Assembly (NCBI GenBank): GCA_038373865.1 | Contig: JAXGGA010003888.1 | Span: 1-64,000 of the forward strand | Origin: Uloborus plumipes | Taxonomy: Eukaryota; Arthropoda; Arachnida; Araneae; Uloboridae | Reading direction: 5' to 3' | Length of the DNA stretch: 64,000 nucleotides | Part shown: one piece after another, positions 35,504 to 47,260 of the stretch | Layout: each line of letters opens with the position of its first letter | How positions within the stretch are numbered: the first letter of the stretch is position 1 | The notes under the pieces: model-generated | What the model was told of the DNA's origin: nothing | The model's database searches: none | What the model saw: only the letters and a program-made list of their open reading frames with translations | Program-made: the position numbers and the translations under genes

Positions 35504-35758
35504 TTATGGTAATCCTTTATCAATCTTACAATACGTACATGACTGACCGTTGATATAGAAGCTTTGCAGTAAATTTTTTCTATTAGCTATGCAATCTGAA
35601 ATCGTTGAAAAAGGTTCGCCTTTTACAGATTGCGATTTTTCTTCAAAGCAAGCTAACAACACATCTGCACATGTGGTTAAAACACTTTGCCTTAACCCTT
35701 TCGGTACACCAAAAAACGGACAAATAATTAAACGTTTAGAAGTTTTCCGGGGTTCCAT
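35504..35758 (-). pseudogene. Inward reading frame, right arm of palindrome 1
   Basis: 84 codons beginning MEPRKTSKRLIICPFFG, the mirror of 35065-35244, with about ten substitutions over the shared 59 residues. Where the left copy has a stop (ISDCISA-stop), this one continues through ISDCIANRKNLLQ into the unpaired centre. The longer form may be nearer to the original gene. Confidence 0.4.
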
Positions 35759-35923
35759 TATTTATTATTCGGAGAACGGAGAACAGTATAACAAAACTTG
35801 AGCATAAAAATATGCTATAAAGTTACAAAAAAAACTCACCCAAAGCTAAACACGCTGCATTTTTTGATTCACTTTCAGTTGCTAATTAAAGATGCTGTTT
35901 GTTTGGCGGGTCTAGCTGACTAA

Positions 35924-36112
35924 GTGACAACCAAAGGGAGTGCAGACTGCAGGGACTTTAAACTGTCTCCTAGAATATGTGTAATGTCTAGAAAAGTCGG
36001 CTGTAGAACAAAAATATACCGGCACAGCGCCGACATAGTGCGTTCTGGTTCAGTTTTTGACATTTTTTTTTCATATCTTGAGCCTTATGCACAAACAGAA
36101 TGTATCTTCTAA
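35924..36112 (+). pseudogene. Outward reading frame, right arm of palindrome 1
   Basis: 62 codons, mirror of 34708-34899, beginning MTTKGSADCRDFKLSPRICV. Substitutions and one-residue length changes relative to the left arm show that the arms have diverged since they formed. Function unknown. Confidence 0.3.
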
Positions 36113-36719
36113 AAGTTATATATATTTTTTTGGGTTCAACCTATGTTATCTACTAACAATTTAAAGCAGTTTCGGTAGAAAAAAAATTACTTTTTTTTCA
36201 AATTATTTTTTGAAAATTTCCATTTTTAGCATATATTTTCCAACTTTGAGCCTCATGCGCGAACCGAAGTAGTCAACTTAGATTTTTTATTTATTTTTCC
36301 CAAATTTTGGATACCAAACCACAACTTTTGAGAGGCAATGCGATTTCGAAATAAAAAAAATCGATATTTTCGAAATTCGACATTGTAGGCGATTTTAGCC
36401 CAATTTAAGGCTGATGTGCAAACTAAAGATCGTATGTAAAAGCTATAAAATATTTTTTTAGATTAAAAATGCACAAAATATTTACAGCTTATGGTATTTG
36501 CATTATAAAAAGTTACAGTTTTTTTTTCTTTTTTCTTTTTGAAAATTTCCATTTTTAACATATTTTTTCCAATTTTGAGCCTCATGCGCGAACCGAAGAC
36601 GTCAACTTAGAATTTTTTTCTTATTTTTCCCAAGTTGTGGATACTAAACCACAACTTTTGAGAGGTAATGCGATTTCGAAATAAAAAAATTGATTTTTTC
36701 GACTCACCCTAATGTACAA

Positions 36720-37688
36720 ATTTCCATGACCTGAGCTATGTTTTCCAATGAAAAATGCTTCCCCTTACGCTTGACGCTACCTTAAAGACCAGTACGTAAA
36801 GAAAAAAATGAAGCGAAGTGCACATTTTCAGAACAATGTCGTTTCTTGCTGAGAATAAAAGAGAAACAGCCTCATCAAATTGACTAGATTTTCGCAAACG
36901 TTCAGATTCGCTCCGTAGGGGTCTGTCAAGAAACAACTAAAACGTGTCGCCCCCATGGTGGGCGTCTTACGCGTTGTTTCGCGCTTACAGGTCAAGGGCC
37001 CTGCGCAACATTCTTAAGCAAGGACGGCTTCGGCGCGGTGAAGGTAATCAATCGGATGAATTGCTAATCAGAGCATTTTAGAAAAATGTGCTCATCAACT
37101 CATCAGCGCTGCTGATGCAGGATCATCAAAGCAACTGAGTTAATTTTCTTGTCAAAAAGTGCTATTTTGAAGTTCAGAAAAGAGCAACAAGTAAGCGTAT
37201 AATTACATATGATGCATCAACTAAAAGATTCACTCTTAGAGTAGTGCAGACATTTCCGCAAACAGTTGAGGACACGTAGCGTAAAACAAAAATGCCTGTC
37301 TCTTAAATAGGATCTTGAGATTGCTATGTTTAACTGATTCCGTTGTAGCTGAAATTTATGCAAGATACTTCTTTGACACGTTTCAATGATTCCGGTGAAG
37401 TTTAGGGCATGCATTAGAAGTGAAACGTGCATTACGTATCTAACCGTTTGACAAGAACTACAGCAAGTGTGAACTCTATACAAGAAAATAAATAATTACT
37501 CCTTTTCTTATTAGTATATTTTAGAGTGCAGAAATTAACTTAGACAACTTGATGAGAACGTGAATGCAATTTTGTGAAAGAATATTGCTTTACGTAACCT
37601 TTAACTGATTAGCATTGCATATTACATTGAGTTCTCCAAGCGTGAACTGCATTTATCATGCAAAAACACAAAATATTGTCTCTTTTTT
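36720..37688. other. Intergenic DNA with a GC-rich patch
   Basis: A markedly GC-richer stretch lies at about 36935-37050 and contains a possible short exon, listed separately. Otherwise no features recognised. Confidence 0.35.
36991..37043 (+). other. Candidate host exon, 53 bp
   Basis: A pyrimidine-containing acceptor (TTTCGCGCTTACAG) precedes and GTAATC follows a 53-bp GC-rich segment that is open in two forward frames. One frame reads QGPCATFLSKDGFGAVK. The base composition contrasts with the AT-rich surroundings. No protein family recognised, and chance cannot be excluded. Confidence 0.2.
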
Positions 37689-38478
37689 ACTTCCTTTTAC
37701 GTAGTAAAAGAAGTATTGTGATCGCGAAAAAAAATCACTCAAATTTGAGTCTAAATTTTGATTTTGCTCAACCCCAAATGAATGTTCAGTAGTTTTTTCG
37801 ACCTGTCAGCACGTGCATATGTACCTAACAACATACAAACAGCCGAAAAGTCAATTTCGACAACCCCCGAGTAAATTACGACGAGATTTCTCGTGACGTC
37901 TGTATGTACGTATGTGCGGATGTATGTGCGTATGTATGTTGGTCGCATAACTCAAAAACTATATGCCGTAGAAGCTTCTAGCTTGGTATGTAGACTCTGA
38001 GGAGAGTCTAGTTGTGTACCTCCCCTTGTGGTTGCATTCGAATGTGCCCAAGGGGATATTTTACCCTTTTTTTTTGGGAAAATCAGTGTTAATTTCAATG
38101 CAGACTCAAGTGATATGAATTGGCGCGACCACTTGGCGATATGTCGCCAAGCTTTTGGTCGCCAAGTGTTTGACGCCAACTTGGCGACATATCGCTAAGT
38201 TAGCGACAAATTTGGCTTTTTTTTTTTTTTTTTGAATTTGGGTTCAACTTGGCGCTATTGGCGATATTTTGCGAAAAATTCACTGAATGATATTAAAATC
38301 AGCAATTTTTAGAAAATTAACCATTGTAAAATATTTTTTGCATTGTTTCGTGGCAGATTAGGGGAGTAAATATTTGAATTGTTACCTTGCTCACTCCAAG
38401 CACTTTTTTTAACACTTAAGGCAACTACTAAGAAATTTACACGTAAAAGGAAGTAGTGTGGGATTCATACCAGATTTT
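37689..38478 (+). repeat. Hairpin-ended interspersed repeat, copy 1
   Basis: The left end is itself a hairpin, ACTTCCTTTTAC-GTA-GTAAAAGAAGT. The same half-site returns at the right end (ACACGTAAAAGGAAGTAGTG), followed by CATACCAGATTTT. The interior has a TGTATGTACG-type stretch, GCATAACTCAAAAACTAT, and a cluster of CTTGGCGA/TCGCCAAG motifs at about 38125-38280. Copies 2 and 3 are at 42251-42998 and 43322-43775. Class unknown; no frame of coding quality. Confidence 0.75.
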
Positions 38479-41400
38479 TAATTGCTATAAGCATGATCAA
38501 ACCTTATTTACAGAATGGAAGTCGTTTCATATCACAATAGTGTATAAAAATAAGTAAACACCTTATACTAAGCTTAAAAGTACAGGGTGTTTATAGTTTT
38601 TCACTGATAAAGAAAATCATAAACAAAATAATAACAATGATTAATTAATTAATAAAGAAAAATTTAAGAAACAAAAAGAAAAACGGAATATTAAATAAAC
38701 ATTAATGAATGAGAAAATAAGAATAATAGATGGTAAGTAAAAGATAATCAAAACTTCTTTCTAACCAAGGAAAACCTCGTAAATCCTCAAGAGCTTAATA
38801 TCTTGCATTTCTTGCTTTTGATTCGCCCAAAGCCGTAGATTTCTGTGTAATTTCAGATTGTTACTGTGTGTTCAGAAACACAAAAACTAGGAATAATGTA
38901 TTCAAATTAAATAAAATGCATAAGAAATATTAATTATATAGTAATAAAATAATAGTATCAGATAAGTGAACGAGTAAATGCAATTGAAAACGAGTTTATA
39001 TAAAACCTCAATGAAATCAATGTCGTGCTTAATTAATTTTGAATCTTGGTGTTCTAAAATATTTTTATTTTCCTTTGTTCTAAAATGCTTACTTTATAGC
39101 AGGAAATATTAAAGGTGCAGTAGGACACTGTTCAACTGTACCCTGAAAGCAGAATTTTACTACCAAGAGTCAAAAGTTGTGCAAAGTTTAATTATCAAAT
39201 ATATAACATGCAATTAAGAAAGATTCAGCTTTAAATTCATGCTTTTATATTTATTTTTGAATAATAATTCAAACCTCAAGTTCACGAAAGTACAACTTAT
39301 CAAAAATATGGCAAAATTATAAGAAAACACAAATGGCTGCAGCTTTCCTGTAAGATGAAATGCTTCAGCTGCTAGTCTACACGGCATTGCCGTACAGGTT
39401 AACAAAAATACGTACACTTTTTTAATTTTTAGTATTTGAGTTATAGGAAAAATTCCATTTGTCCTACTGTACCCCGTGTTCTAGTGTGCTCTTCTCTTCC
39501 CTCCCTTCACATAGCAATCTTGCTATTAGCATGTCTATGTTTAATAGCTCTGTTAACAAAGTGTCCTAAAAGCGATAGCAATTATTTTGTCGCAACTGTA
39601 AACCCAGAGATAACCAATCTGATCAGGAACTTGAAAACGATTAGCCATCCAAATTACTTTACACCTCAGTTACACGCAACGCAAACATCAAACACCACTA
39701 CAGTTTTTTCTTATTTGTTTTTTAATTTCATTTATGTATGTTTCGTTCTTTAATCATTTCGAAAACAAGTATTGGTATGTAAATGTTGTATATTTAGCTA
39801 ATTACATAAACGGCTCTAAAGCTTCAACACTTAAAAAAAATATATAGAAAGTCTGTTGCTTCTTTGCCTTGTATTATCTAACAACAAACGACAGATTCAA
39901 GGGTAAGTCGCTCATTAGATCTTGTGCGAAGCTCAAAATGAAAACACTAATCCCTTGAAGGGTGCAGAGTTTAAATATTAGAATGCTTCGTTGAATATTT
40001 TTTTAATGTACACATTTTTTTTAAAGTCAATGTTTGCAATTACTGATTTAATAGCATATTCTCTTGATGACATGGAAATTTTGAAACAAAAATTAATGTC
40101 GAATGATAAAATTAATGTCCAACTATTTAAAATGCAGAATAATTATATTAAATTTATTTTTTAAGGAAGGCAATTTTCTATTGCACTAATGTGATATTTT
40201 AACTTACTCATTCTTTTATATTTTGTAAAGAATAGCTTTGCTGAATTTATTTTCATTAGAGCTAAAATATTCGCACTATTTCGACTGTTACAATTGCTTC
40301 AAAATCCTATACCAATTAGATAGGTATTAAAGTTTAAGCACCGGCAAAAATCTATAATGTTTTGACACGAAATTTAAATTACAACGTGCATAGGCAACAG
40401 TACAAAACTCATTTTACTCAAAAAAGAATTACAATGAACTTAACCTTGGTCATACAACATCGGAGGTTTTACATTAGTTTAAATCAAAATGGCGTTATGA
40501 ACGAACGAGGTTGAGTTTAGAGATTCGAAATTTAATTACGGTTACAGCAATGTGACAAAAAATACTTTACTTGCTGGATGATAAGAACTTTTGCCAACCC
40601 AAACTACTAAGCATAATTTTTTTATAAAACATGCTTTAAGACAGCACTGAAAAAAAGTTTGAGCCTAAAACAACCATTAATTTTCGATATGTGATTTTTT
40701 TTTTTTTTAGTTCTTAACTACTTGCTCTGATTTTGTATAGTTATTGTGATACTATTTTGTCAGTGGTTAAAGCTACTACTACTAAGTAAGGTAAATACAA
40801 AGGTGTCCGTCTTTTATCACTGATTTAGATAACAAACTTTAATTTCGTGGTTATCCTCAGAGTACGCCATTTCTACATTAGTTTGCCAAGCGTCATCCAT
40901 AGTTTCATAGATACCCATGTCCGAAAGTCAACAGCTGGTTAAGACTTCACTAATCAAGTTCTTGGAGCAATGCAATAAACTCGAATCTTGTTTGTTCACA
41001 TGAATATGCACTTAATCTGTATTTTGTGGATTGCAGTAGTATGCCGAACATTTACAAAAAAATTCTTCTTTCCAATTAGGCAGCGTAAGAAGCCTTAGTC
41101 TTTGGCGGACCCAGTGCTATTCCTCCACATGGCATCCAATCTTTCACGTGCCACCAATAATAGTCCAAGAGTCGGAAAATGTCTATAGTCTTTTCTAGTC
41201 TATGTTAATAGTATATGGAAATTTAAGTTTGAAACATTTTCTTCTCTGTTATGAGACTCAAATGAAAAGCCAATATTAATGTAGTCGTTCATAGAACAAG
41301 CACAATTCTGGAAACTAACTTTGTGCCCGTTTTGTGGAATGAAAGTGCAATTAAATTTTGATTTCAAATCCATAATTATAAGGGTTTTCTTTATATTTTT

Positions 41401-41737
41401 TAACTGTCCTACCAATGTAGCAAGTAAGTGATATGCAAAAAACGCTAGCAATGAATTTTCAATTTAAATGATAAATATATTTTTATTTACTCCATTGGTA
41501 CTAACAATATACCGAAATTAAAATAAAATACACAATATCGACAAAGCATTAAGTGTATGTTTCTTGCAATTTATATAGGTGTAAAGGGTGGTTAAGTGGT
41601 AAGAATTTTGGTGTAGGAATAGTTGGCTGAAAAAAACTTTGTTTATATCATGAGATGACAAACAACCAAATAAAATTTATAGAGAAAGAGTAACCAAAAG
41701 ATCTTAAACCAGAACAGAAAAAAAAAGACTACGGCAT
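38479..41737. other. AT-rich DNA without recognised genes
   Basis: No gene, tRNA or bounded element found. A lone TACAGGGTGTTTATAG at about 38580 resembles a MITE 1 end but has no partner. Confidence 0.35.
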
Positions 41738-42250
41738 AATACTGCCGTGGGCAGGTAAACGGCAGTATTTGAAAAAATGAGTTTTCGAGATATTTGAAGA
41801 AACGCGTTTTTGATTTCCCACAAACATCTATGAAACATTGAACTTCGAACATAGGCAATACTATATGTTTATACCGATATATTTTTTGGGTAATCGATTG
41901 AATTTTGATTTTGCAAGCGCAGAGAGAGGTAAAGCAGATACTGCCGTTTACCTGCCCTTTTCACTTTAATTGTCATGCGGAATTGACTGGCAGTCGGCAG
42001 TAACTGCACAGTATGCTACTAAATGTCCAGTATTTACATATTCGACAACATGCGGAGTAGATATGTTATTACGAAATATATCATTGCATTGTGAATGATA
42101 TGTTTCATTTAAAAATATACATAAATACTGTGTATCCACTTGATATAGATTTAATATAAACGAACGCGAAATATAATTAAAAAATATAATGAAACTGTAT
42201 TGTATTATGCAAAATATGATGCAAAACTTGATGATTCTTCAGCTATTTTT

Positions 42251-42998
42251 ACTTCCTTTTACTTAGTAAAGGAAGTATTGTGATCACAAAGAAAATTTCA
42301 CTTAAAATTCGGTCTAAATTTTGATTTTGCTCACCACCGAATGAATGTTGTAGTTTTTTCGACCTATCAGTACATGCATATGTACCTACTAACATATAAA
42401 CAGCCGAAATATCCTTTTCGACCATGCAACAGTTGATTACGACGAGTTTTCTCGTGACGTCTGTATGTAGGTATGTATCTCGCATAACTCAAAAACTATG
42501 TGCCGTAGAAGCTTCTAGTTTGGTATGTAGGCTCTGCGGGTGGTCTAGCTGTGCACCTTCCCTTGTGGTTGCATTCGAATGTTCCCAAGGAGGTCTTTTA
42601 CCCCTTTGTGGGGTAAATCAATGTTAATTTCAATGCAGATTGAGTGATATGATTTGATGCAACCACTTGGTTATATATCGCCAAACTTTTGGTCGCCAAG
42701 TGTTTGCCGCCAAGTTGGCGACAAATTTGGCGAAAAATGATTTTTTTTTTTAAATTTGGATTCAATTTGGCACTATTGGGCACATTTTGCGAAAAATTCA
42801 CTGAATCATGTTAAAATCGGCGATATTTAGAAAATAAATCATTGTAAAACATTATTTTGCATTGAATCGTGACAAACTGGGGGTGTAAATGTTTGAATTG
42901 TTATCTTGCTCACTCTAATGCACTATTATAACACTTGAGGCATTTATTATGGAATTTAAACGTAAAAGGAAGTAGTGTGACGTTCACACCAGATGTTT
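42251..42998 (+). repeat. Hairpin-ended interspersed repeat, copy 2
   Basis: Starts ACTTCCTTTTAC-TTA-GTAAAGGAAGT and ends with ACGTAAAAGGAAGTAGTGTG and CACACCAGATG. It follows copy 1 along its length with many substitutions and small deletions in the TTGGCGA-rich part. It lies inside the CTGCCG-ended element. Confidence 0.7.
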
Positions 42999-43321
42999 TA
43001 AAATTACTACAAATTAGTTAATGCTTTGTACTTCGCATCAAAACAAGAAATCACTTTGAGAAAAAGAGCGCTTGAAATGCTTGTTGTGCTGACGATTTTT
43101 TTTCATAGTGCTATTGAAGATGTAACAGCTAGAGATTAAACTGCAAAAACTATCGTCTGTTAGTATGAAAGCAACTGTAATTAAAAGAAAACAAAACAAT
43201 GTAAATAAAATCATTTCATTGTTGCATTTTTGTTTGTCGTCTGCCAAGTTTGGTTTGTGTATCTTTGAAATCGTGAAAAATATTGTTTGCTAGTGGAGAG
43301 AAACTTTATTTGAAAGAAAAA

Positions 43322-43775
43322 AATCTGGTATGGACCCCACACTACTTTCTTTTACGTGTAAATTTTTTTAGTAGATGCCTTAAATGTTAAAATAATGCTT
43401 GGAATGAGCAAAATGACAGTTGAAACATTTACGCCCCAAATGTACCACGAAACAAAGCAAAAAATAATTTACAACGATTCACTTTCTAAATATCGCCGAT
43501 TTTAGCATCATTCAGTGGATTTTTCGCAAAATACCGCCAATAGCGCTAAATTGAACCCAAACTCATAAAGTATTTTTTTCGCCAAATTTGTCGCCAGTTT
43601 GGCGATATGTCACCAAGTTGGCGACAAGCACTTGGCGACTGAAAGCTTGGCGATATATCGCCAAGTGTTAACGCCAATTTATATCACTTAAGTCTGCTTT
43701 GATATTAACACTGTTTCACCCCCAAAAGGAATAAAACACCCCCTTGGGAACATTCAAGTACAACCAATGGCCTCC
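43322..43775 (-). repeat. Hairpin-ended interspersed repeat, copy 3 (5'-truncated)
   Basis: On the minus strand it contains the right two-thirds of copies 1 and 2, ending ACACGTAAAAGAAAGTAGTG and CCATACCAGATTTTT. The left hairpin and TGTATG region are missing. It includes the perfect 20-bp palindrome CTTGGCGATATATCGCCAAG at 43646-43665. It faces copy 2 across a 320-bp spacer. Confidence 0.7.
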
Positions 43776-44107
43776 TGTGACCTCCCATTAGGGCACCCCT
43801 ACTTTCGCTTAGTTTAAGTACAAAGGAAAACGGTTTTTGCGGCTTGATGCAAGTTTTGCACAGCGATTCATATTATGTTCACCCTGCAGACATGCAGATA
43901 CTGCCGTTTACCTGTCCACAGCAACGAAAAATGCAGTTACTGCTAATTACCATTGGTTAAAAAACAGTTTTTTTTCATCGGAAACCAAAAAAAGATGCTT
44001 GTACCATAAAACTAATGTAACATAGATTTCAAAAATGCAAAAAAAAATGAAAATCGAAAAATTTGCAGTTACTGCCCTTTACCTGCCCACGGCAGAATAC
44101 TTAAATA

Positions 44108-45533
44108 CATTGGCGGAAAAAAAATCCCAACACCAAGAAAAAATTACTATAGAGTAATGAAATTTGGGGAATACAATTGTCTAGTTAACATGTTTAATTG
44201 ATTAAATGTACAAGATCACTGGCTAATTTAAGCTCAAGAAAATGCTGTGCAAAAGTGAAATTCTGTTAATTTAATAGAGGGTGTAACCTCCAGAATTTTG
44301 AAGGCAAGCCTGCAAGCGTGCATGCATTATGTCATACAGGTGCCGAATGTCACTTTGTGGTATGGAGTGCCATGCTTGTTGCACTTGTTGTGTCAATACT
44401 AGGACCGTCATTGCTAATTGTGGATGATGCTCGAGGTGCCGTCCACTGATATCCCATACGTTATCAATTGGAGACAGACCTGGTGACTTTGCAGGTCATG
44501 GTAACATGTCAGCACTCTGTAGAGCACATTGCGTTACAGCAGCGATGTGAGGGCGAGCATTATCCTGTTGTAAAACTCCCCCTTGAATGCTACTCACGAA
44601 GGGCTGTACTACTGGTTAAATTACCAGACTGACGACAAATTTTCAGTCAGTGAGTATGAGATAACCACAAGAGTGCCCCTGCTGTCATAGCAAATTGCTT
44701 CAGAGATCATGACTCCAGGTGTGGGTCACGTGTGTCTAGACCATAGACAGCTTGGATGCAGGCGGTCTCCTGGCCTCCTTCTGACCAATATACAGCCACC
44801 ACTGGCACTAAGGCAGAATCTGTTTTCATCAAAAATTACAACAGATTTCCATACCGACCTCCAGTGAGCTCTGTCTTGGCACCACTGCCGTCGGAAACAG
44901 CAATGGTTTGCAGTCAATGGAATACCGGCTCCAGGCTGCCTGGCTCGGAGATGTCCTTGAAGTAAACAGTTCCTTACCGTTCTTTGGGTCACGACAGTAC
45001 CAACTACAGCTCGAATGTCAGCCTCAGATGCAGTACGATGCGCCACAGCCGTACGCAGGATTTGGCGATCTTCCTTCACAGTCGTGCCACGTGGCAGCTC
45101 GGAGTTCGATCTTCTTGAGGTAGTACCATCCCTTGCCCATAGGTTCCAATAATCATGCATGGCGGAAACATTTCCCCCCAAGTCTTTCTGCAATATCGCG
45201 AAATGAAAATCCACCTTCTCGTAGCCAAATTGTACGACCTCGTTTAAACTCGGTGAGCTGATGATGATGGCTTCTTTGTCTTCTTAAAGGCATTCCTGGC
45301 TAACATGAACGCAATTCGTCAAATTTCATGGAAGAGTAATACTCACGAGCTTCACAACACGCTTTTAAAACAAGCCTTATTTGCATGTTCTGAGTGACGC
45401 CAGCTGCGCCACACTTATGCGCGGAGCGCGAAATTTCAATCGATGTCATCTTTCAGTTGTATAAACACGCCTACCAAATTTCGTTTATCTAACACAAGTC
45501 CTTCTTGGTGTTGGGATTTTTTTTCCGCCAGTG
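44108..45533 (-). mobile_element. Decayed Tc1-like transposon
   Basis: Inverted repeats CATTGGCGGAAAAAAAATCC with CAACACCAAG at the left and their near-reverse complement ending CCGCCAGTG at the right are flanked by TA (44106-44107, 45534-45535). The 1426-bp length and a transposase pseudogene on the minus strand fit a once-complete Tc1-family element, distinct from the DD36E pair. Confidence 0.95.
44271..45293 (-). pseudogene. Tc1-like transposase pseudogene
   Basis: The N-terminal helix-turn-helix reads MPLRRQRSHHHQLTEFKRGR then REGGFSFRDIAERLGG. A frameshift in a G run near 45177 moves the rest to another frame (NVSAMHDYWNLWARDG..). Later come HWRSVWKSVVIFDENRF (first Asp), GGVLQQDNARPHIAAV (second Asp) and SPGLSPIDN, then the C-terminus HARLQACLQNSGGYTLY with its natural stop. 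The conserved Glu is replaced by Asp, SPD by SPG, and a TGA replaces the Trp of the LPWPA block. Only 32 residues separate the last two acidic positions. It cannot make active transposase. Confidence 0.92.
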
Positions 45534-45535
45534 TA

Positions 45536-45973
45536 TATCAAGCTTCTATGAGCTCGCGTACCTTCGTAGATTCCCAGTGTCTTTCATTTTTATCTGAAAA
45601 CTAAGAATTAAAATACATACATGACGGCTTTAGAGAACTATTAAGACTCTGAGAGAAACTTAAAATTTGAAAAATTTCTAATAAAACAGAAATTGCAGCA
45701 GTCTAGGAAGGCTTATTTCACTTTTTGAACATTTGTTTGATAATCTTGAACAGCTCACAGGAGCTTAGCTTCTCTCCTTAGTTTCAATTGTACGGGAATT
45801 TTTACATATTAGATGGAATTCAAGCCATATTCGCGTAAAAATAAGTAAGGAAGTCTATAGAGCTCTGTTACTTTTATTAAAATTTAAGACCTGAGAGAAT
45901 AGATATAATGATTAATATGTCTAGAGTCCCTGTATGAGGGACTCTTGATATTTCAGGCAAAAAGTAATGTACG
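45536..45973. other. AT-rich intergenic DNA
   Basis: No feature recognised. Confidence 0.35.
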
Positions 45974-45981
45974 GTAATAAA

Positions 45982-46251
45982 TAGGGCTGCGAAGTCGGAG
46001 TTGGATTGATTCAAGGATAAAGGAGTCGGAGTCGGAAGTCGATGGCTTTAAAGTCTAAGAGTCGGAGTTGGAATCAGTTATTTAGTTCGCAATTTTCTTC
46101 CAGGACTGCCTAGTCAGAGTCGGAGTAACGAAGGTGGTGTCAAATTGTTTTGGAGATTAAAGATATCGGGCTCGGAGTCAAAAACTCTAAAATTCCGGTG
46201 GTCGCAGTAAAAATCGGAGTTGGCCATTTTCCATCTGACTCCGCAGCCCTA
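45982..46251. mobile_element. hAT-type MITE (GTCGGAG-rich)
   Basis: Ends TAGGGCTGCGAAGTCGGAG and GACTCCGCAGCCCTA are inverted repeats. The outside 8 bases are GTAATAAA on the left and ATAATAAA on the right, a one-mismatch TSD that fits the hAT pattern (T at position 2, A at 7). GTCGGAG repeats several times inside. A short frame starting at 46150 crosses the right end and is not a gene. Confidence 0.8.
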
Positions 46252-46259
46252 ATAATAAA

Positions 46260-47260
46260 TACAACACATAACATTTTTGGACAGTTTAATTGCAACGCAG
46301 CTTTTTTTCTACAGGTTATTGAAGAAGAAGCAAAAATGTTTCTGAAGTTTGTTCGAATTTACAGCCTCGACAGTCATTGCTCTCAAAGAAAAACGATTGC
46401 TCCCAAAGATGCCGGGCGTTCTTGTCGTGTGAGATATAGATGTTACAATTTGTATAAATTATTTCTCAGTTTAGACCGAGTGAGATCATGATCGGTGGTG
46501 CTTTTTTTCCCTCTAACACGTTGATATAACTAAAGCAAAAACGTGGTGTTTTCCTCACTTTGTGTATATATTCCAGCTTCAGAGCACTGCCGGTGTCGGA
46601 CGTAAAATTCTCCATCGGAAATTAAAACTTGTTTTGTACTACAGGAGGAAAGTTCAAATAATTGAAATGCAAAATGAAGTGTGTGTGGGGGAGGGGAGGA
46701 GGTCACTCTTTAATGATCCATTTATTGTAACATAAAACAATGAATACTTTTCCCCTCTGGATTCCCCGCTTTTGTAAATCAATTTCTGTTTTGATGTGGA
46801 TCGCATATCCTGTAATAGCTGCGGCTCCACCGTCTAGCGGCCTTGTCAAGCAACTTCAACAGCACATTTAATTTAGGCGTTCTGAAAGTGTTCGTTTGTA
46901 TTGAAATATTAATTACTTTACTTCTCTAACGAAGTGCTTGATATTTATTTGACTTTTTACTTCTTTTTCCTGACCTGCAGCAAAGAGTCAGCTAAAAGGA
47001 AAAAAAAAAAAACGATTGTTCTCACATCTTCAGATCAGTATTAAAGTATGGCTGCTGGAGCTAGCAATAAAATTTTTGCTTTATTCAATGTAGTTATTAT
47101 TCTTATTATTATCATAACTATTTTTGATTGAATGAGTAACTCTTTCATTTATTTCTTCAAAACTAGTTGATGTCATTAGATGGCAGTGAAATTCCGAATG
47201 TTCACGCATTTGGATAAACATCGCAAATGTTTTTGGTAGCAACTGCTGCGTTACTTCTAT
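46260..47260. other. Intergenic DNA without recognised genes
   Basis: No coding or mobile-element structure recognised. Confidence 0.35.

Larger units (their letters stand above)
34099..36711. mobile_element. 2.6-kb palindromic (foldback) transposable element
   Basis: It begins TAGGGTGAGTCGAAAAAATC and ends with the near-reverse complement, and both sides carry the 8-bp direct repeat ATGTACAA (34091-34098, 36712-36719). Arms of about 1.18 kb (to about 35280) and 1.17 kb (from about 35540) are close reverse complements, around a roughly 250-bp unpaired centre. Within each arm a module starting with TTTATTTCGAAATCGC is repeated after about 330 bp. Each arm also has one short outward and one inward frame. 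Length and consensus of the TSD suit hAT-like insertion, but no transposase is visible. The arms look like two head-to-head copies of one end of a larger element. Confidence 0.9.
41742..44095. mobile_element. Composite element with CTGCCGTGGGCAGG ends
   Basis: The termini CTGCCGTGGGCAGGTAAACG (41742) and CCTGCCCACGGCAG (ending 44095) are inverted repeats of about 25 bp. AATA lies directly outside both (41738-41741, 44096-44099), a possible 4-bp TSD. The outermost 14 bases are themselves palindromic. Further copies of the terminal motif occur inside each end, at about 41940 and 43897 (ACTGCCGTTTACCTG). The interior holds two inverted copies of the hairpin-ended repeat. Superfamily not identified and no transposase seen. 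Confidence 0.6.

Noticed and set aside
38580..38620. TACAGGGTGTTTATAG as a MITE 1 terminus
   Set aside because: Only the first ten bases match; no partner end or internal similarity.
46150..46491. 113-codon frame
   Set aside because: It begins inside the hAT-type MITE and crosses its right end, so it cannot be a conserved gene.
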